A stretch of 64,000 nucleotides of DNA from Neckera pumila (lineage: Eukaryota; Streptophyta; Bryopsida; Hypnales; Neckeraceae), in contig OZ018408.1 of assembly GCA_963969595.1 (NCBI GenBank), positions 12,955,823-13,019,822 of the forward strand, given 5' to 3'. The translations under genes were made by a program, and so were the position numbers. Each line of letters begins with the position of its first letter. Position 1 is the first letter of the stretch. Positions 21,812 through 35,034 of the stretch are shown piece after piece. The notes beneath the pieces are model-generated. The model was not told the origin of the DNA and ran no database searches. It saw only the letters and a list, made by a program, of their open reading frames with translations.

Positions 21812-22814
21812 TTCTGTCTATTTGCCAGAGCACTGCCAATAACTCTCATAGCATCCACATATCCTTTTTCAGTTTCTACAGCACTAGCAATTCTTGCTCA
21901 TTCAAGTTGCACCAGATCCTGATGTCAAAGTTCTTCCGACTCTAGCCTATGTTTTTCCATTTCCATAATTTCTTTGTGTCGAATATCATCACGATTGTGT
22001 CCACCAATTCAAACTTGTGTAAATTCAGTTATAGTCTTGTCCATTGAGGCCAATGCTCCATCTGCTGCTTTCAAAGATAAACGCCTCTTTTTGGTGGAAT
22101 AATCAACTAACAATTCGCCCGCATCTGTAAAACATGTGAATACATTAATTATACTATATATTAGATTAAAAAAATACACATACTGCATGGAAACCTCATT
22201 AATGGGATGTTTTAAAAAAACCTCTTGCATTACATGTAGATATTCATGACTTGCAAGTATTCATAATACTCCAAAAAATGATAATTTAAAGTGTAGGAAT
22301 TATAGAAAATACCTTTTGAAATGGTTCCACTGTCTACTGGTAAATCTCCAGCATCCACTAACTGTGAAGATTTCGGATACCATTCCAACATGGCCATGTA
22401 AAGAACTTGGTCCAATGATGACCTTGGAAATCTTTTGCGTGGCTGGGTTTTTTTCTCTTGAGGATTCATGGCAAAATAACTTGGCTTACCAGATGGTATT
22501 TTCTTCTCATAGTCATGAACCTTCTTGAAATCTGGAGCTAATTGCTCCCATTTGTCTTGGATTTGTTGTGCATTACAATGCACACCTTTATTCCACAAAG
22601 CAGTGGCCATTGCTTTCCAACAAATAGGTGCGGTAGTCATTTGCACTCGCTGCAATTTTGTTGGCCCATAGGTATCAAAGTCAACCCTCTTTATTTGAAT
22701 CAAAGCCAGTGTATCTGGTAAATTCCATCTTCCTTTCTTGTAAACCTTCCCATCTTTTCCTTGGATGTCTCCAAATGCTACCTCATTTTCAAGATCAATT
22801 GCCTCTGGGTTCAA
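21812..22814 (-). CDS. PIF/Harbinger ORF1: Myb/SANT (trihelix-like) DNA-binding protein, partial
   Basis: Exon 1 (about 22,814-22,312) reads 'KGRWNLPDTLALIQIKRVD', 'CWKAMATALW..GVH.NAQQIQDKWEQLAPDFKKVHDYEKKIPSGKPSYF', a Myb/SANT-like trihelix fold with the 'F.KV.DYE...PSG..SYF' extension of plant Harbinger partner proteins. The donor AAAG|GTATTTT near 22,312 and an acceptor TTTTACAG near 22,130 lead to a second exon ('KKRRLSLKAADGALASMDKTI') with a coiled-coil tail that is broken by stops near 22,010 and beyond. No ATG opens the first exon, so the start is missing or lies in an undetected upstream exon. Its role would be to help the transposase bind the ends and enter the nucleus. Confidence 0.75.
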
Positions 22815-24381
22815 TTCACATCAACAATGTCCCTTGGGAGGCCATTTGAAGCTGGACATATTTTTATATTAGTCAATATAAGCTTGATTAATGGTTAGCA
22901 TACTAGGTGAAATTCAATATATATGAAAATACAAAAAAAATACCACACCTAATAGTGAAGTAATAGTAATTAAAGTTAGAAGAGTCATTTTTTTTATATA
23001 AGAGAAGGATGCAAGTGACTTTTTTAAATAGTAAATTATTAGTAATTAAAATTGAAGAATAGTTTTGATAATAATGTATATGAAATGATTTAAAGAGCCA
23101 TTTTAAATGATGGAACCAAATAAACGATTCATAGGATTTTTAGCACAACAGTTCAATAAAGTAGAACAGTTACTCACCATCCACCTTCTTACTGAAAAAT
23201 ATATTTGACATACATATATTCTAATATTAGATCAATCCTTGTGCATTGATTCTTGCTAAAGAATCTGAATCAGAAACCACTATTGATTTGAAAAAGAAAA
23301 GAAAAAGATAAGCAATTAAAAATTTTGAAATCAATTCTCAGAAACAAAGTTGAAGTTGAAGAAAACCAATTACAGTTTCCAATTAAATATTCAAAAGATT
23401 CCATCACATTATGTACAAAATGAAAATGCACATGGTTGTGAAGTCTATATTTATCCAAAAGTTCAATTATATGTGATGCATTTGGTTACACAAAGAAATT
23501 GGTTATAAAATTGTTGCAAATCAAAGAGCTACCAGGACTCCTAGTATGACTTATTTGTTCTATTACAAGTTATTTTCGCAATTTATTTATAAGGTTTCAA
23601 AAATCCACATACCACGAGTATATTTGACCAGGCAAGCATATCGCAATAGTGCATTGGTTGAATGATTAAAAACATCTTTTGTACTCTGTCAAGCCTTAGG
23701 CTACTAGTTACTACTCTAGTTTGTGTTCATTCTTTGGCAATGAACCTATTTCAATTTAAAAAAACATAAAAGAACACAGATTCTAAGTATATAAAATTGG
23801 AAATAAGTGTACATAAATGATAAATGACTTGAACAAGTTTAAGCTCAAAAAACAAGTTTGCATTTCAAAACAAAATAGCAAATGGGTTCAAAGAGATACC
23901 TTCAAAACCCTCTTGAAGCCCTCAAGAGCGCCACCAAGCTGCCTGCAAATCGCCCCCAAGCCGCCTCCAAGCTGCTAGCAAGTGAAAATCCAGGCTGCAC
24001 ATGTCAAGCAATAGGCTCCAGAGGGTGGAGAGACCTCATCGATGATCGGTGAAAAGGAAAAAGAAGTTCGCACAAACTCCAATATGATCGATAATTGGTG
24101 AAGAGTTGCCGGGCCGGCCCTAAACCTAAAGCGGCTTCCATGTGCACCGATCGGGGAATTTTTTGTCCTTTAGCGCTTCCACCAATGACCGATGCGACAT
24201 GGAAGCCTGCTAAGGGGTAGTCACGGCTTGTTCACAGTTGAGGTGAACAATGGAGATTGAAGCGGTGGCGGCGTAGGGTTGGCCTCCTTTTGCCAAAATA
24301 TTCTTAGCGTGACATTGATTGTTCACCCTCAACATCCACCTTCAAAGGCGAAGGTTGGGAGTGCACTATAGCAAAACAAGT
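22815..24381. other. gene-free region between Harbinger ORF1 and the copia LTR
   Basis: AT-rich to about 23,890. It then turns GC-richer (23,900-24,300, 'ccaagctgcc', 'gccgggccggccc'), which may be the leader of the Harbinger genes on the minus strand. The small inverted word 'ttgttcac...gtgaacaa' lies near 24,228-24,250. The Harbinger terminal repeat could not be placed. Confidence 0.5.
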
Positions 24382-24541
24382 TGTAACACAGGAACACTGG
24401 TGATAAAATGAGAGTCTCAGAATAGATCATTAAGCAGAGATTAAGCTCTGGCTTATATACAGGAGGTTAATCCTAAACTAGTGATTAAGTGGATGAGAAA
24501 CACCCCTAGCAATGAAACCCTAATGACTGTAAATGTCAACA
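24382..24541 (-). repeat. copia 3' LTR, 160 bp
   Basis: On the minus strand it starts TGTTGACATTTACAG and ends CCTGTGTTACA, with TG...CA ends. It contains 'tgtatataag' (TATA-like, minus strand) about 85 bp in. It lies directly after the purine run GAGAGGGGG. It is short for an LTR but within the known range. The partner LTR is not in the window, so the left limit is inferred from the TG/CA rule. Confidence 0.6.
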
Positions 24542-24550
24542 CCCCCTCTC
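24542..24550 (-). other. copia polypurine tract
   Basis: Minus strand GAGAGGGGG immediately before the LTR start TGTTGAC: the expected plus-strand primer site. Confidence 0.65.
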
Positions 24551-24993
24551 AATCAGAGATTGGGGTTTTATGTGTGATTTCTGTACAATTTGAGAAGCAG
24601 TGCTAATGGTGTATAGATTGATGAGTCGGGGAACCTAATTGTGGGGTTGTCAAAGTGTCGATGGCGCGCGTAGAGATCCGGCGGATGCGAACTCTTCAAG
24701 AGTGTATCGAGGGGGTCTCTTTGAGTAGTTTTACACCGTGAAGGAGAGGTGGCACACCCGGCTTGTATTTCTCTTGGCTGGATTGTTCAAAGGAGGTACT
24801 TGGTTACAAGGATGCAGAACACAAGAGTTTTGGGACTTTGGTGGAGGCGGAGAGCTACCTATTCCAAATTGCGATGTTTTAGGGTTGCTGTAGTTCTTAG
24901 TGTAGATAGCAGGAGAGACTTGTTGGTCTTTCCTTAGGCTTGTAAAGCTGTGAAGCCCCAGTGATGTTTGATGCTGGTGGAATCGCACACAAC

Positions 24994-25344
24994 CTAAGGG
25001 TTTTGTAAGGGTATTGGCCGGCTGAGAATTTGTATGAATATACTGGAGCCTAATTTCCCCTCTAAGACTCTCTCTCTAATGAAATGGTAATGGATCTCTA
25101 TGTGTTTGGATCTAGCATGGAATATAGGATTGTGTGCTAGTTTAATGGCACCTTGGTTGTCGCAGCTGATAGTGATGCTTGTTTGTGTTGGCGTGGGAGA
25201 GTGTGTCCCAGAAATTGATGCAGATGTAGTCGAGGGGGCAGGATGCTGAAGTTCGTTTAGGAGGCGGTGTAGCCAAACCGCTTCTTGAGCTCCGTCGCTA
25301 AGAGCGCAATACTTGGACTCGGTGGAGGAGCGTGAAACTGTCAT
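24994..25344 (-). pseudogene. copia RNase H domain
   Basis: 'SSTESKYCALSDGAQEAVWLHRLLNEL' and 'CDNQGAIKLAHNPIFHARSKHIEIHYHFIRE' are the hallmark copia RNase H blocks. After 'VLEGKL' the frame shifts: the usual end ('..Q.aD.LTK.L') is readable in another frame over the next 50 bases. Confidence 0.85.
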
Positions 25345-25506
25345 CTATCTTTTGCTTTGCTAGGTTATAGGACCACCTGCGAGAATGAATAGGTATGCAC
25401 CCAGAGATCTTCTTGTTTTAGGACGAGTCCCCCAGTCAGCATCTGTATAGCCCGAGGTTGCAACTTGTGTGTCGAAGCAATAGAGGATGCCGAGATCAAG
25501 TGTCCC

Positions 25507-26580
25507 CTATAAGTACCGAAGTACATGCTTTGCAGCATTGAGGTGAGCTTGCTGAGGTTCTGCCATATAGCTGTTGATTCTGCTTACTATGTAAGCAATG
25601 TCCGAGCGGGTTATTGTCAAGAAGATAAATTTGCCCACAAATCGGCAATAGTGGGTGGAATCCACAGCAGAAGTCTTCATATCTGTGACTAGGATTTGGC
25701 CTTCAGGTAGCGGAGTGGAAGCAGGTTTACAATCGGCTATGCCAAACTTGCATAGTATTGAGGTTGCATAGTCATGGTGATGTAGAAAAATTCCCAGGAT
25801 TACTTGTTTAAACGAGATGCCTAGGTATCGATTGATTTTGCCTAAGTTAGTCATGTCAAATTCCTTGTGTACGTAGGAAGGCTTTGAGCCAGGAAATGAG
25901 TTTGGGTGAGCTTTCAGTAATAAACAGGTCATCAATATATAACATGAGAATGAGGGTGTCGCCTTGGTGATGCATGTAATACATATTTCCGTCAGACTTG
26001 CTGCATTTGAGTCCAATACATCGCAGAGCTGTGTCTATGCAATCGTACCAAGTCCTGGGGCTCAGTTTCAGGCCGTAGAGTGATTTGTTTAATCGATAGA
26101 TCAAACTCTCTTTTCCTTGAGCACAAAAACCAGGGGGTTGGCCCATATATACTCTTTCCTTGAGAAGACCATGAAGGAAAGCAGTATGAACGTCTATGTG
26201 GTGGATGTCCCAACCTTTAGCTGCAGCAAGAGCAATTGCGATGCGAATGGTTGCCCACTTGATAATTGGAACAAACGTTTCGTTGAAGTCAATACCATGC
26301 CGTTGTTCAAAGCCATGGGCGACTAATCTTGCTTTCTTGATGGTGGTTGTCCTGGGAGCCTAGGTTTAAGCTTGAACACCCACTTACAGGTAATAGCGCG
26401 TTTGCCTGGGGGCAAAGGTTCCAAATTCCAGGTATGGTTCTTCCATATCGAGTCCATTTCGGCTTGCATAGCTTGTCTCCATCCTGGATCATGTTTAGCT
26501 TGCTTGAACATAAGATTGTCCAGGGTGTTTTGATCTGGTTCTGTAGTGTTAGCTATGATAGGTGGTGCAATTGTGATCAT
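25507..26580 (-). pseudogene. copia reverse transcriptase domain
   Basis: The N-terminal block 'W.QAMQAEMDSIWKNHTWNLEPLPPGKRAITCKWVFKLK' is at about 26,390-26,550. 'IYRLNKSLYGLKLSPRTWYD' and the catalytic 'LYIDDLFI' lie at about 25,930-26,110, and 'LGKINRYLGISF..V..GIFLHHHDYA' at about 25,790-25,850. At least two frameshifts separate these pieces. Confidence 0.9.
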
Positions 26581-26737
26581 GCAAATATTAAAGTCATCAG
26601 TGGAGAAGCATAAGTCATATCCATCGAGTCATATGTTTTGGTGGCGAGGACGTTGGGATCGACAAGGAATGGGAGTTGTGGCAACTGGGGGAATGGGATC
26701 AGGGTTTGGAGAGATGGGAGTATCTGGAGAGGTAGGA

Positions 26738-28470
26738 TCAGGAGTATTTAGAGGGATGGTGGTGACAGGGGGGGATGTATGAAGAGGAGAGGGAATGGCG
26801 GGTGCCAGGTGGGGAATGAAGGAACTGTGAAGGTATTGGTAGTGTAGGAGTAGAATGAGATGGAGGAATGGAAATAGGAGGAGAGTTCAGAGGACTTGGA
26901 GTGTCGGAAGGGGGGGAGGGATTAGGGGATAACAACTGGTCAAGGAAACGTGGATCCTGGAGAGGTTCTGTTGTCTCGGTGGAAGGGAGGTCAAAGTTTG
27001 TCTCATCAAATCTGACGTCCCGACTAATGAAGATTTTCCTAGAGGAGGGATGGTAACAACAATAGGCTTTACTATTTTCATCACAACCGATAAGTATGGT
27101 AGGGATAGCTTTAGGATCTAGTTTCTGACATTTAACATCTGGTATGAGACAATAAGCCGTGCATCCTATGACTCTGAGATGGCCAAGATGAGGTTTGGTG
27201 CCTGTAAATACCTCTTCCGGTGTCTTGGGTGTGAGGGCCTTGGTGGGGCATCGGTTCTGTATATAGTTAACTGTGCGCGTGACCTCCTCCCAGAGTGCTT
27301 TCGGAATTTTGGTGCCGATGACTATGCTCCAAATGCCTTCGAGTAAGGTACAATTTTTTCTCTCTGCAACCCCATTCTAGTGGAGAGAGTAGTCGGCAGT
27401 GAGTTGTTGGGATATGCCATGTAGGTTATAGTAGTCTTTAAAGGAAGCAGAAATGTATTTGCCTCCGTGATTGCTCTTGAGAGTGCCTATTTGCTGATCT
27501 AGTGTTTCCACTAAAGTCCGATATTGTTTGAAGCAATCGAGGGTTTGTAATTTGTCAGCTATGAAGTAGAGCCAAGTTTTCCAGGAGAAATCATCAATGA
27601 AGGTTAGGATGTATTTGTTGCCAGTTTAGGATGGGATGGAAAGAGGACCTTAGAGGTCGCGATGAACTAACTGAAGCTTTCTGGTTGTGAAATGAGTGCG
27701 CTTCTTGGGCATCCTATTGCAAGGGAGTTTTCCCAGTATGCAGAAAGAGCAGACGTGTTTAAGGAGAGGAAGGGGCGGTACTCTGGCTACAAGGTTGCGG
27801 GAGGTCAGGTGATATAAACTCTGGTAGTTTACAAATGAATCTCTGAGTCTGGTGGTCTTCAGTGGTGTTGGCAAGTTGGTTTAGTGATATGTGGTGTCTG
27901 AATTGGAGTAAGTCCCTGATCTTGATCACTGCTCCCTAATGCCTGATTGTGTATGATGTCTTGTGTAGGCGGAGGCAGCATTGGAGGTGGTTGCGTGGCT
28001 TTGACAAGAGCTGTGTTGTCAGGAATGACGGTGAGTGGTAGGGTTGGTGACTCTATGGTTTGTACTACTAAACCAAACTGCCCAGGTGAGTGTTCTATCT
28101 TGTATAAATTATTCCTAGGATTCTGAATCCCTTGTAAGAAAATGTCGTTAGGACAATCTTTGTCATAGATGATACATTGCTTGGATTCAAAAAGAACACG
28201 GTAGCCAATGTCTATAAGTTTGCCTACTGAGAGTAAGTTTGTTTTGACACCAAGGACGTAGAGAATTTTATGTATCTTCTTTATTGCTCCTGAAGACTCA
28301 ATTGTAGTTACAACACCTTTGCCAGCTACTGGCATGACTTGTCCTCCCGCGGCACTAATGTACGGGATGTCAGTTGGAGTAATTTGGCTAAGAAGCCTAG
28401 AGTTTCCTATAATGTGTGAGCTAGCTCTTGAATCCAAGAACCAGTCTTCTTTGATGGCGATGGAGATCAT
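26738..28470 (-). pseudogene. copia protease and integrase
   Basis: Near 28,440 'WFLDSRASSHI' marks the protease, but the catalytic D-S/T-G triad reads D-S-R (a GGA to AGA type change). The pre-integrase block with H and CxxC ('SLYHLTSRNLVARV', 'CSFCILGK') is at 27,650-27,830, followed by 'HRDL'. The integrase core end 'NGVAERKN' is readable near 27,360 after an in-frame stop. 'PKALWEEV', 'LGHLRVIGCTAYC' and 'RKIFISRDVRFDE' follow, then a Pro/Ser-rich linker (26,738-26,935). Several stops and shifts make it non-functional. Confidence 0.85.
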
Positions 28471-28536
28471 ATAGGCATTGATGAACTCCTTTGGGGCTTG
28501 TGGATCGTCTTGGAAAGCATCGAGACATTCTTGAAC

Positions 28537-28942
28537 CTATGTTGGTGCAAGATTGAAGTTGTTGTCAAGGTTGGGGTCTTCATCGTCATTGATTTCGACA
28601 AGGTGAACTTGTGACTGTTGTTGGGGACGCTGCATGTTGCCCAGTTGAGTCTGCATCATCTTGATGCGTTCTTCGAGCGTTGCCTTGGCACAATCCAGTG
28701 CATAGTGGCCTGGTTTACTGCATCTGTGGCAGTAGAGTGACTGTGGTGGTTGAGTGTCTATGTGTTGTGTTGTCACATTGTTGCTACGGTTGTTGGGGCC
28801 TCCACCGCGATCGATGGAGCCTCCGCCACGACTGTTGTACCCATGTCCTTGTGCATGGGTTGATTGCCCCCTTGGTGGTCCCTTAGTTCTAACAAAGTTG
28901 ACCTCTTCATCGCGTATTTTGTCTAAGTTATGGCCTAGTTCT
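28537..28942 (-). pseudogene. copia gag, nucleocapsid part
   Basis: A CCHC zinc knuckle 'CHRCSKPGHYALDC' (CX2CX4HX4C) lies at about 28,685-28,740, preceded by a Gly/Arg-rich basic stretch. The frame is open on the minus strand up to the CACTA insertion at 28,943 and resumes in the same frame at 61,231 after the 3-bp duplication is counted once. Confidence 0.85.
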
Positions 28943-28996
28943 CACTAGTAGAAAATTAGTGACTAAATTAACAAAACATTAACAATTTTTTGTTCA
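28943..28996 (+). repeat. CACTA left terminal inverted repeat and subterminal motifs
   Basis: CACTAGTAGAAAA, then 'gtgactaaattaacaaaa' and 'attaacaatttttt'. It matches the right end (61,172-61,228) in inverse orientation with a few mismatches. The TTAACAAA word recurs as subterminal repeats. Confidence 0.85.
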
Positions 28997-31337
28997 TTTA
29001 GATACTGAACTGACCATCCTCACCAGATTTTAAAGTTTTTGTTAATTTGGTTAAAAAAGCCCATTCTGTTTTGTTGATTTCGGCGCTATATATTCTGGGT
29101 ACATAAACAACATTAACTTTGTCTGCCCAACTAATCCTTCAATTTCAACGCTTCTCTCAGGTTGTTGTACATTTTCATATTCTAAGGGTCTTCAGTCATA
29201 ATCAATCCTCAATTCATTCCTCTGTTAGTGAATTCTTGATTTCGCTGCACTGTGTGTTGAAAGCAGAGAGCATGTTTGCACTATCACGTGATAGTACATT
29301 GGGAAGTAAAAATTAATTTTTCATTCCCAATACATATGAACCTATAATACAATACTGCCTGAAATTGAAGGGCACATTTGTAATAAGAAAAAAAACAGTG
29401 CAAGTCACATAATTAATGTTCATCTAGTCTTCATTACATGAAGACTGGACTCCATCACATCTGGAAGTTCCATGTTATCCATTTCTTCCTACTTGATCCT
29501 CAGATGTACATGAACGTACCATTGCTGCACACTATGGAATTGCATACTAAAACTTTCTTAGCCTTCATTCTGCTTCAATCTACTGCACTGAAATTTATTA
29601 TTCATCTCCTGTTCATGTATTTCCATGTATTAAAAAGCTTCATATACAAAAATATAAACACTTCATGTTCAAACCTAGAATACAGCAGTCATTATCAATC
29701 ATATTTCACATCACTCATTAACCATAGCAAATGCTGATTTCCTTTGTACGCACTATATTCATTCAATTCCTGCAGACATCACTTAAAGAAAACCCAGTTG
29801 TAATAGGTGCAACCTTGAAATTTCTGACCTACCTCTACTTTTGTGGAAGGCAGTCATGGTAATCAATAAACTACATTACATTGCATAGTCATTAGTACTT
29901 TCATTCCATTCTGTGATTTCTGCCATGCGTTCCTGCAGTCTTCAATTACCATACATGCTAACAAGTTCCATGTAAACCATTACTACATAGACACTAATTT
30001 GCATATGGAAGCTTCCATCCACCTCATCTACTGTAATTTCCTCTCACTCTACTTCACTGCATCTGCCAAATTAATTAAACAGACCTTCCCCCCTCTCCTT
30101 CAATTCAAAGGCATGCCCATGAGAAATGACCCTTACATGAAATAAAAGAAAGGAATGCTTTTGCTTATTTCCATATATTATAACCCATCACTCTTACATC
30201 ATCAACAAACAATTGCTCTTCCATGACTGATCACTGCTTACAGCTTCCACGTCATTATGCAGTACACCCTTCCCTCCTTCCAGTTGACCAGGCCTTTGTG
30301 CTTTCCTGTTGTTGCATCTCCTGCATCACCTGTGCATGAAGTCAACGTGAAATACAACCTTAGAATCGTTCATTATAGTAACATGCTCTGAAATCACATA
30401 GGCTCTAAAATTGCCAACCGTACTCAAATGTATAGTGCTTATACATGTTGCTTCTTCATAGCCTTCAGTAATGTCTGTACACTGTATATTTTAGGAGGTC
30501 GGCAATTTTAGAGCCCTATGCCACTTTAACTTCAAAATTTCATAACTAAATCTAAAAAAATTCAAAAAATATAAAATGACTTTGGTTAGATGCCAATTCC
30601 ACTTGTCTTTCAAGTAAAATTTACTGGAAACTATTTCAAGAAAGTTGACCTCCTCAAAATTAACTTTCAGCTCTTAAATGGGCGATTTCTGGACCTGCCA
30701 CCTTACAAAATTCCTAACTCCTTCTAGGTCTCTCTTGTTCGTTCAAAACCTTTTATACCTTCATGCAGAACAATGTCAGAACTTCCACCTAAGGATTCCA
30801 GAATTCATCTTCTTCTTCCTTTTCCTTCCTGTATCACATGTGCTACTCTCACTTCCTACATTGTAGACATGTGCTACTTTTTTTTCTCAAAGACAGAATT
30901 CCACAATTACAGCAAGCTCACAAATGCAATTGAAACTCGTATACAACACTCCAAAGTCCTAATCAATCTACCTCTCCCCTGACCATGCTTACTAAACCTG
31001 ACAGTAACAAGCTCTTCTCTTCCCAATGTCATTTACAGAAGCAATTGACATTCACCTCCACAAGTTTACAATGCTTTCCTTTATAAAAAAGTAACCCATC
31101 CTGTCTCTTCTTCCATTCTGTCCTCTAATCACCATCATTTATTACACATCACATATCAATTCATGACTACCACTGCTACCAGAAATTTGAAACTACTACT
31201 GTTGAACTATGGGGTCTACTACAACAATGGAAAAATTGATACCTTGTCATTGGGCAGCTTGTCATCTTATTCTAGTTCTCGTCTTCCGAGGACTCTCCTA
31301 TGTCCCTATCAAACATCATGGGATTTTGATCAACGTC
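28997..31337. other. CACTA left arm, gene-free, pyrimidine-rich
   Basis: No ORF with a recognisable product. The plus strand is rich in C and T and poor in G. A short inverted repeat is listed at 30,401-30,518. Confidence 0.65.
30401..30518. repeat. hairpin / small MITE-like sequence
   Basis: GGCTCTAAAATTGCC (30,401-30,415) is the exact inverse of GGCAATTTTAGAGCC (30,501-30,515). The arms lie 85 bp apart, with 'cata'/'tatg' extending the pairing on the outside. No ORF. Confidence 0.65.
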
Positions 31338-32154
31338 CTAGTTGAAGAGTTCGTTCAATTCAATATCTCTACCCCCTGCAAGTTCATCTGGACAATTTCG
31401 ACCAACATCGGCTCCCACATGCAGTCCCTCATGGTCCGCATCCTGCCCCATGGCAAACATCTCCGGCTCCTCCTCCTCCTCTGCTTCAATGTCAACTCTA
31501 CATCCTCTTACCTCCGTTTGCAACACAACTCTCCAGCCGGGCTCATCTTCATCCTCTGAAAAAAAAAACTGATGGCAATGAATTGGGAAAGCAAATGACT
31601 CATATCCAAATGGTACACGTGCTCCAAAATTTGCCATAGTGAAGCCCCACTCATCTTTTTTCACTGTAGCATTTCGACCTCTATAATTTGCTTTAACCCA
31701 ATCACAGACTAGGAGCAGTACGCAATGCCTCTCGTAGTCCAACTCTACAATCTCTTCTATTTCACCTATATATTCGAGTTCATCATGGATGATGTTGCGG
31801 TCTCGCCTCTCCGAGCGACACGGTTGTCGGAAAATAGCAACAACTCTTGAGTCACAAGTGCTAGTAATGCTTTGCTCTGCACTCTTCACTCGGAAGTGGT
31901 ACCCGTAAGCATACATGCTTCTGAAGTTCTTTGCTTGTCCAGAAGGCAATTTCGATGAGTCCTGTACATCCTCTATAACCACCGGTCCTTCCTGTAAAGC
32001 ATGCTGCACATCTTCTTCAAGCCATTTGGCAATTGCAGGAATTTCTTCCAAACCTGGGGGAAATGGAGCCCCTCTCCGACCACCTCGGTGCGGATTTCTA
32101 CAACGAAATTCATTCCGTGCATTGCTCCTCTCTTGCCATATTACCTCGTACTTC

Positions 32155-34135
32155 CTACAGTTCAAAAACCAGCACATTAGTATACTCTGATCCCACATCA
32201 TTCACCAATTCAAACATATGAGAAACTATTCCTAGGTGCATTACCATCATATCTTCAATAACTTCTCTCCTCTAGTGCATTCCCATTCCCCTCCCACATC
32301 TCTTCGTATCGTGCCATACAGCTACTTCCCCATAACCCTCCCACATCTCTCTGTACCATGCCATACAGATTCAAAAAAACCATTTAGTAATTTCATTTCC
32401 ACCTCTTATAAATTAAATGTCGCTTGTCCCTACTAACTTCTTCATTTGTCCCTAAATTTCTCATTTTCAAGGTTGACCAACTACTCCCCTGCATATGTAG
32501 TTATTCATGTTTATAATGAACAAATATGTCACTTCTTTCTTGTATATTGAGCCACAATCAAAGCATAAGCCCCTCTTTCCTCACAGCATCCCTACATTAG
32601 GCACCTTTTCTGAAGGACCGCAACCTCCTCATAAACTCAAGTTTCCTGCCTCCAATTGGTAGTACAAATTTCAAAACGGCAACATATAATCAATCTTCCT
32701 GCCCACTCCCAAATATAACTTGTACATTCTTTATGCCATGCTTGTCTTACAATTACCCTCCTTTAATGCACTGCAGTCTTATCACATTGCTTCAATGATC
32801 CACTTCTGTAAATGCATTTGTAATCCCACAACTTTTTCCTAGGAAAAGGGCAATACGTAGATTGCCTTACAAAATTTCCCACTTCCTCAAACTTAAACTA
32901 CTGTCCCAAATGAATACATCACAATACAGTACTACATTAATTCTACTCTTCTCATTTTCGTCCTATGCAACGTACAATCAGCATTTTCCTAAAACAAAGC
33001 ATTAATTAAGCACTACATTAGTCTGCTATTACACCAACCACTGCAAATCATCCTCCAGTTTTGAGAATGCTACACTGCTTACAAATAAATGCAATCACTT
33101 TTCATAGAAGGAGAAATGAAAATGACATCCCACCCAAGTAGTTTCATATTCTTAGGACCTTCTTGTAATTAGTAACAAAACTCATGCACTTAGAATGGTG
33201 TGCCCACTGAAATCAACCAGCTCTTGGACTATATGTTGTTACATCGAAAAAAAAGGAACTACCTCTCAATGATGATTCCTATTCCACATCCACAGCTTTG
33301 AGAGCACACTGCCTTCTTGCAGCCCTCCAAGCAACTCTGTTCACACAAAGACCTCGGAGTTCCTACTTCAGTTTTAAAAACCTTTCTATTCCACTTCGGT
33401 GTCATCCTCTCAAATTCAGTACGTTTTCATGTAGTGAGTCTTCTTCCAAAAAAAACAAAAAAAACCTACAACCACTGTACACATTTGTCTCATGCCAGCT
33501 TCCCATTTCTTATAACACGTTCATTTTCATTTCCTCGTCCCTTCTGGTGAACATAACAAATAATTAGTTTTAATAAGCAAGACACAGTCCTAAATAACGG
33601 CCACCTGTACAATTCCCTTGTTTCAATGTACAAATAATATGCATTTGACAAACTAGTTGACTTCAGAGACCACTTCGTTGAATTATCAACAATCATTCAA
33701 CATAACACAAAAATAAAAAACTTATGAAAGGCCTGTCAGAGACTTGAGTACCCCTGCTTTAAGAAGACTTCAAAAAAAAACTTACCTTAACCTATGTTCT
33801 ATCACATAAACTTCCATGAGAGTCTTTTTCATGTCAACTAACAAATGGCATAATACTCTGATGGTTCTTCTTCCTCTTCCTCCTGCTGTTCACATTAATG
33901 AATTCACAGTGGACAATTTCAGTTCATTGAATCACACAAAGAACTAATTCAATTCTGCATTTCCTTTTTTCCTCTCCAAAAAACTCTTCTTGTCTGGAAG
34001 ACCCCTACATATCCTTAACTCCTAAGACTGTTGGTAACATCACTTGGGGACTCCAATACTATAAATGAACAAAAACGTAAAATCACTCCTCCCATAGGTT
34101 TAGGGTTCACCTCCGTTGGGTTCAGAAACTCTCAC
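32155..34135 (-). other. TNP2 intron 3 (1.98 kb)
   Basis: The donor is GTGAGA at 34,135; the acceptor CTGTAG ends at 32,155. Splicing joins 'HIEPYR' to 'RKYEVIWQERS' in phase. The intron has no gene. On the plus strand it is C-rich and G-poor. Confidence 0.75.
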
Positions 34136-35034
34136 CGGCGGTATGGCTCAATGTGGGATGCATTATCCAAAATGAATTCATGCATCGCTCTTCGTAGTTC
34201 TTCTGACAACAGCTTTGTCTTCCCTTTACCCTCCACAATCTTGTCCACCATTGTTGGCTCCTCCTTGTCATCCCAAACTCTTCGAGACGTCATACTATAT
34301 TCGGACATGTACTCGGTGATGAACCCCAAAGCCTCCTCTGCTTCATAACCTTGGGCAATGCTGCCTTCAGGTCTGGCCAAGTTTCTGACAAATCCTTTTA
34401 AATTCTTGAAGTATCGTTTATACGGATACATCCATCTTGTATGAACGAGACCACACAACAATAGTTCTTCCACCAAATGGTTCGGCACGTGTGACATGAT
34501 GTCAAAAAAAGAAGGGGGCATCACTTTTTCCAACATACACATAGTCTCCGCTGAATCTGCTTGCAATTGCTCCTTCTCATCTCTGTTCACAGACTTCGCA
34601 GACAACTTTCTGAACAATCGCCCTAATCGTACAATTGCACTTGCAAGAGCCTTGTTCAAAATCCTCTTGTAATATAAAGGTAAAATTTGCTACAAGAGCA
34701 CATGAAAATCATGTGACTTCAAACTGCTCAGCTTTCCTTTGCTAATTTTATTATGCAGTGCAAAAACATAATGTGTAGGTGTCCTCAAATTTTGAAGCAC
34801 TCGAAACACCTTCGCCTTATCATTCTTTGATATCACATATGATGCACTGGGCATGTGCAGTCGATCACGGTTTACACCACAAGCTTGTAAATGCAGATGA
34901 GGTCGTATACCACGGACTTGCATGTCGGCTCTGACAGCTGGTGTGTCCTTCTCACCCATTGTGGTCCTCAATATGTTCTCTGACAAGTTTTTCTCGCAAT
35001 GCATTATATCGAGAACATGGCGCACTGGCAGATC

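Larger units (their letters stand above)
24382..28942 (-). mobile_element. Ty1/copia retrotransposon, 3' part, interrupted by CACTA
   Basis: On the minus strand the order is gag zinc knuckle, protease, integrase, reverse transcriptase, RNase H, polypurine tract, LTR. Integrase before RT is the Ty1/copia order. The rest of gag continues at 61,229-61,604, on the other side of the CACTA insertion. The 5' LTR is outside the window or lost to the second CACTA. Stops and frameshifts break every pol domain, so it is a fossil. Confidence 0.9.

Noticed and set aside
26546..27056. Gly/Val-rich plus-strand frames
   Set aside because: They are the complement of the Pro/Ser-rich linker between copia integrase and reverse transcriptase.
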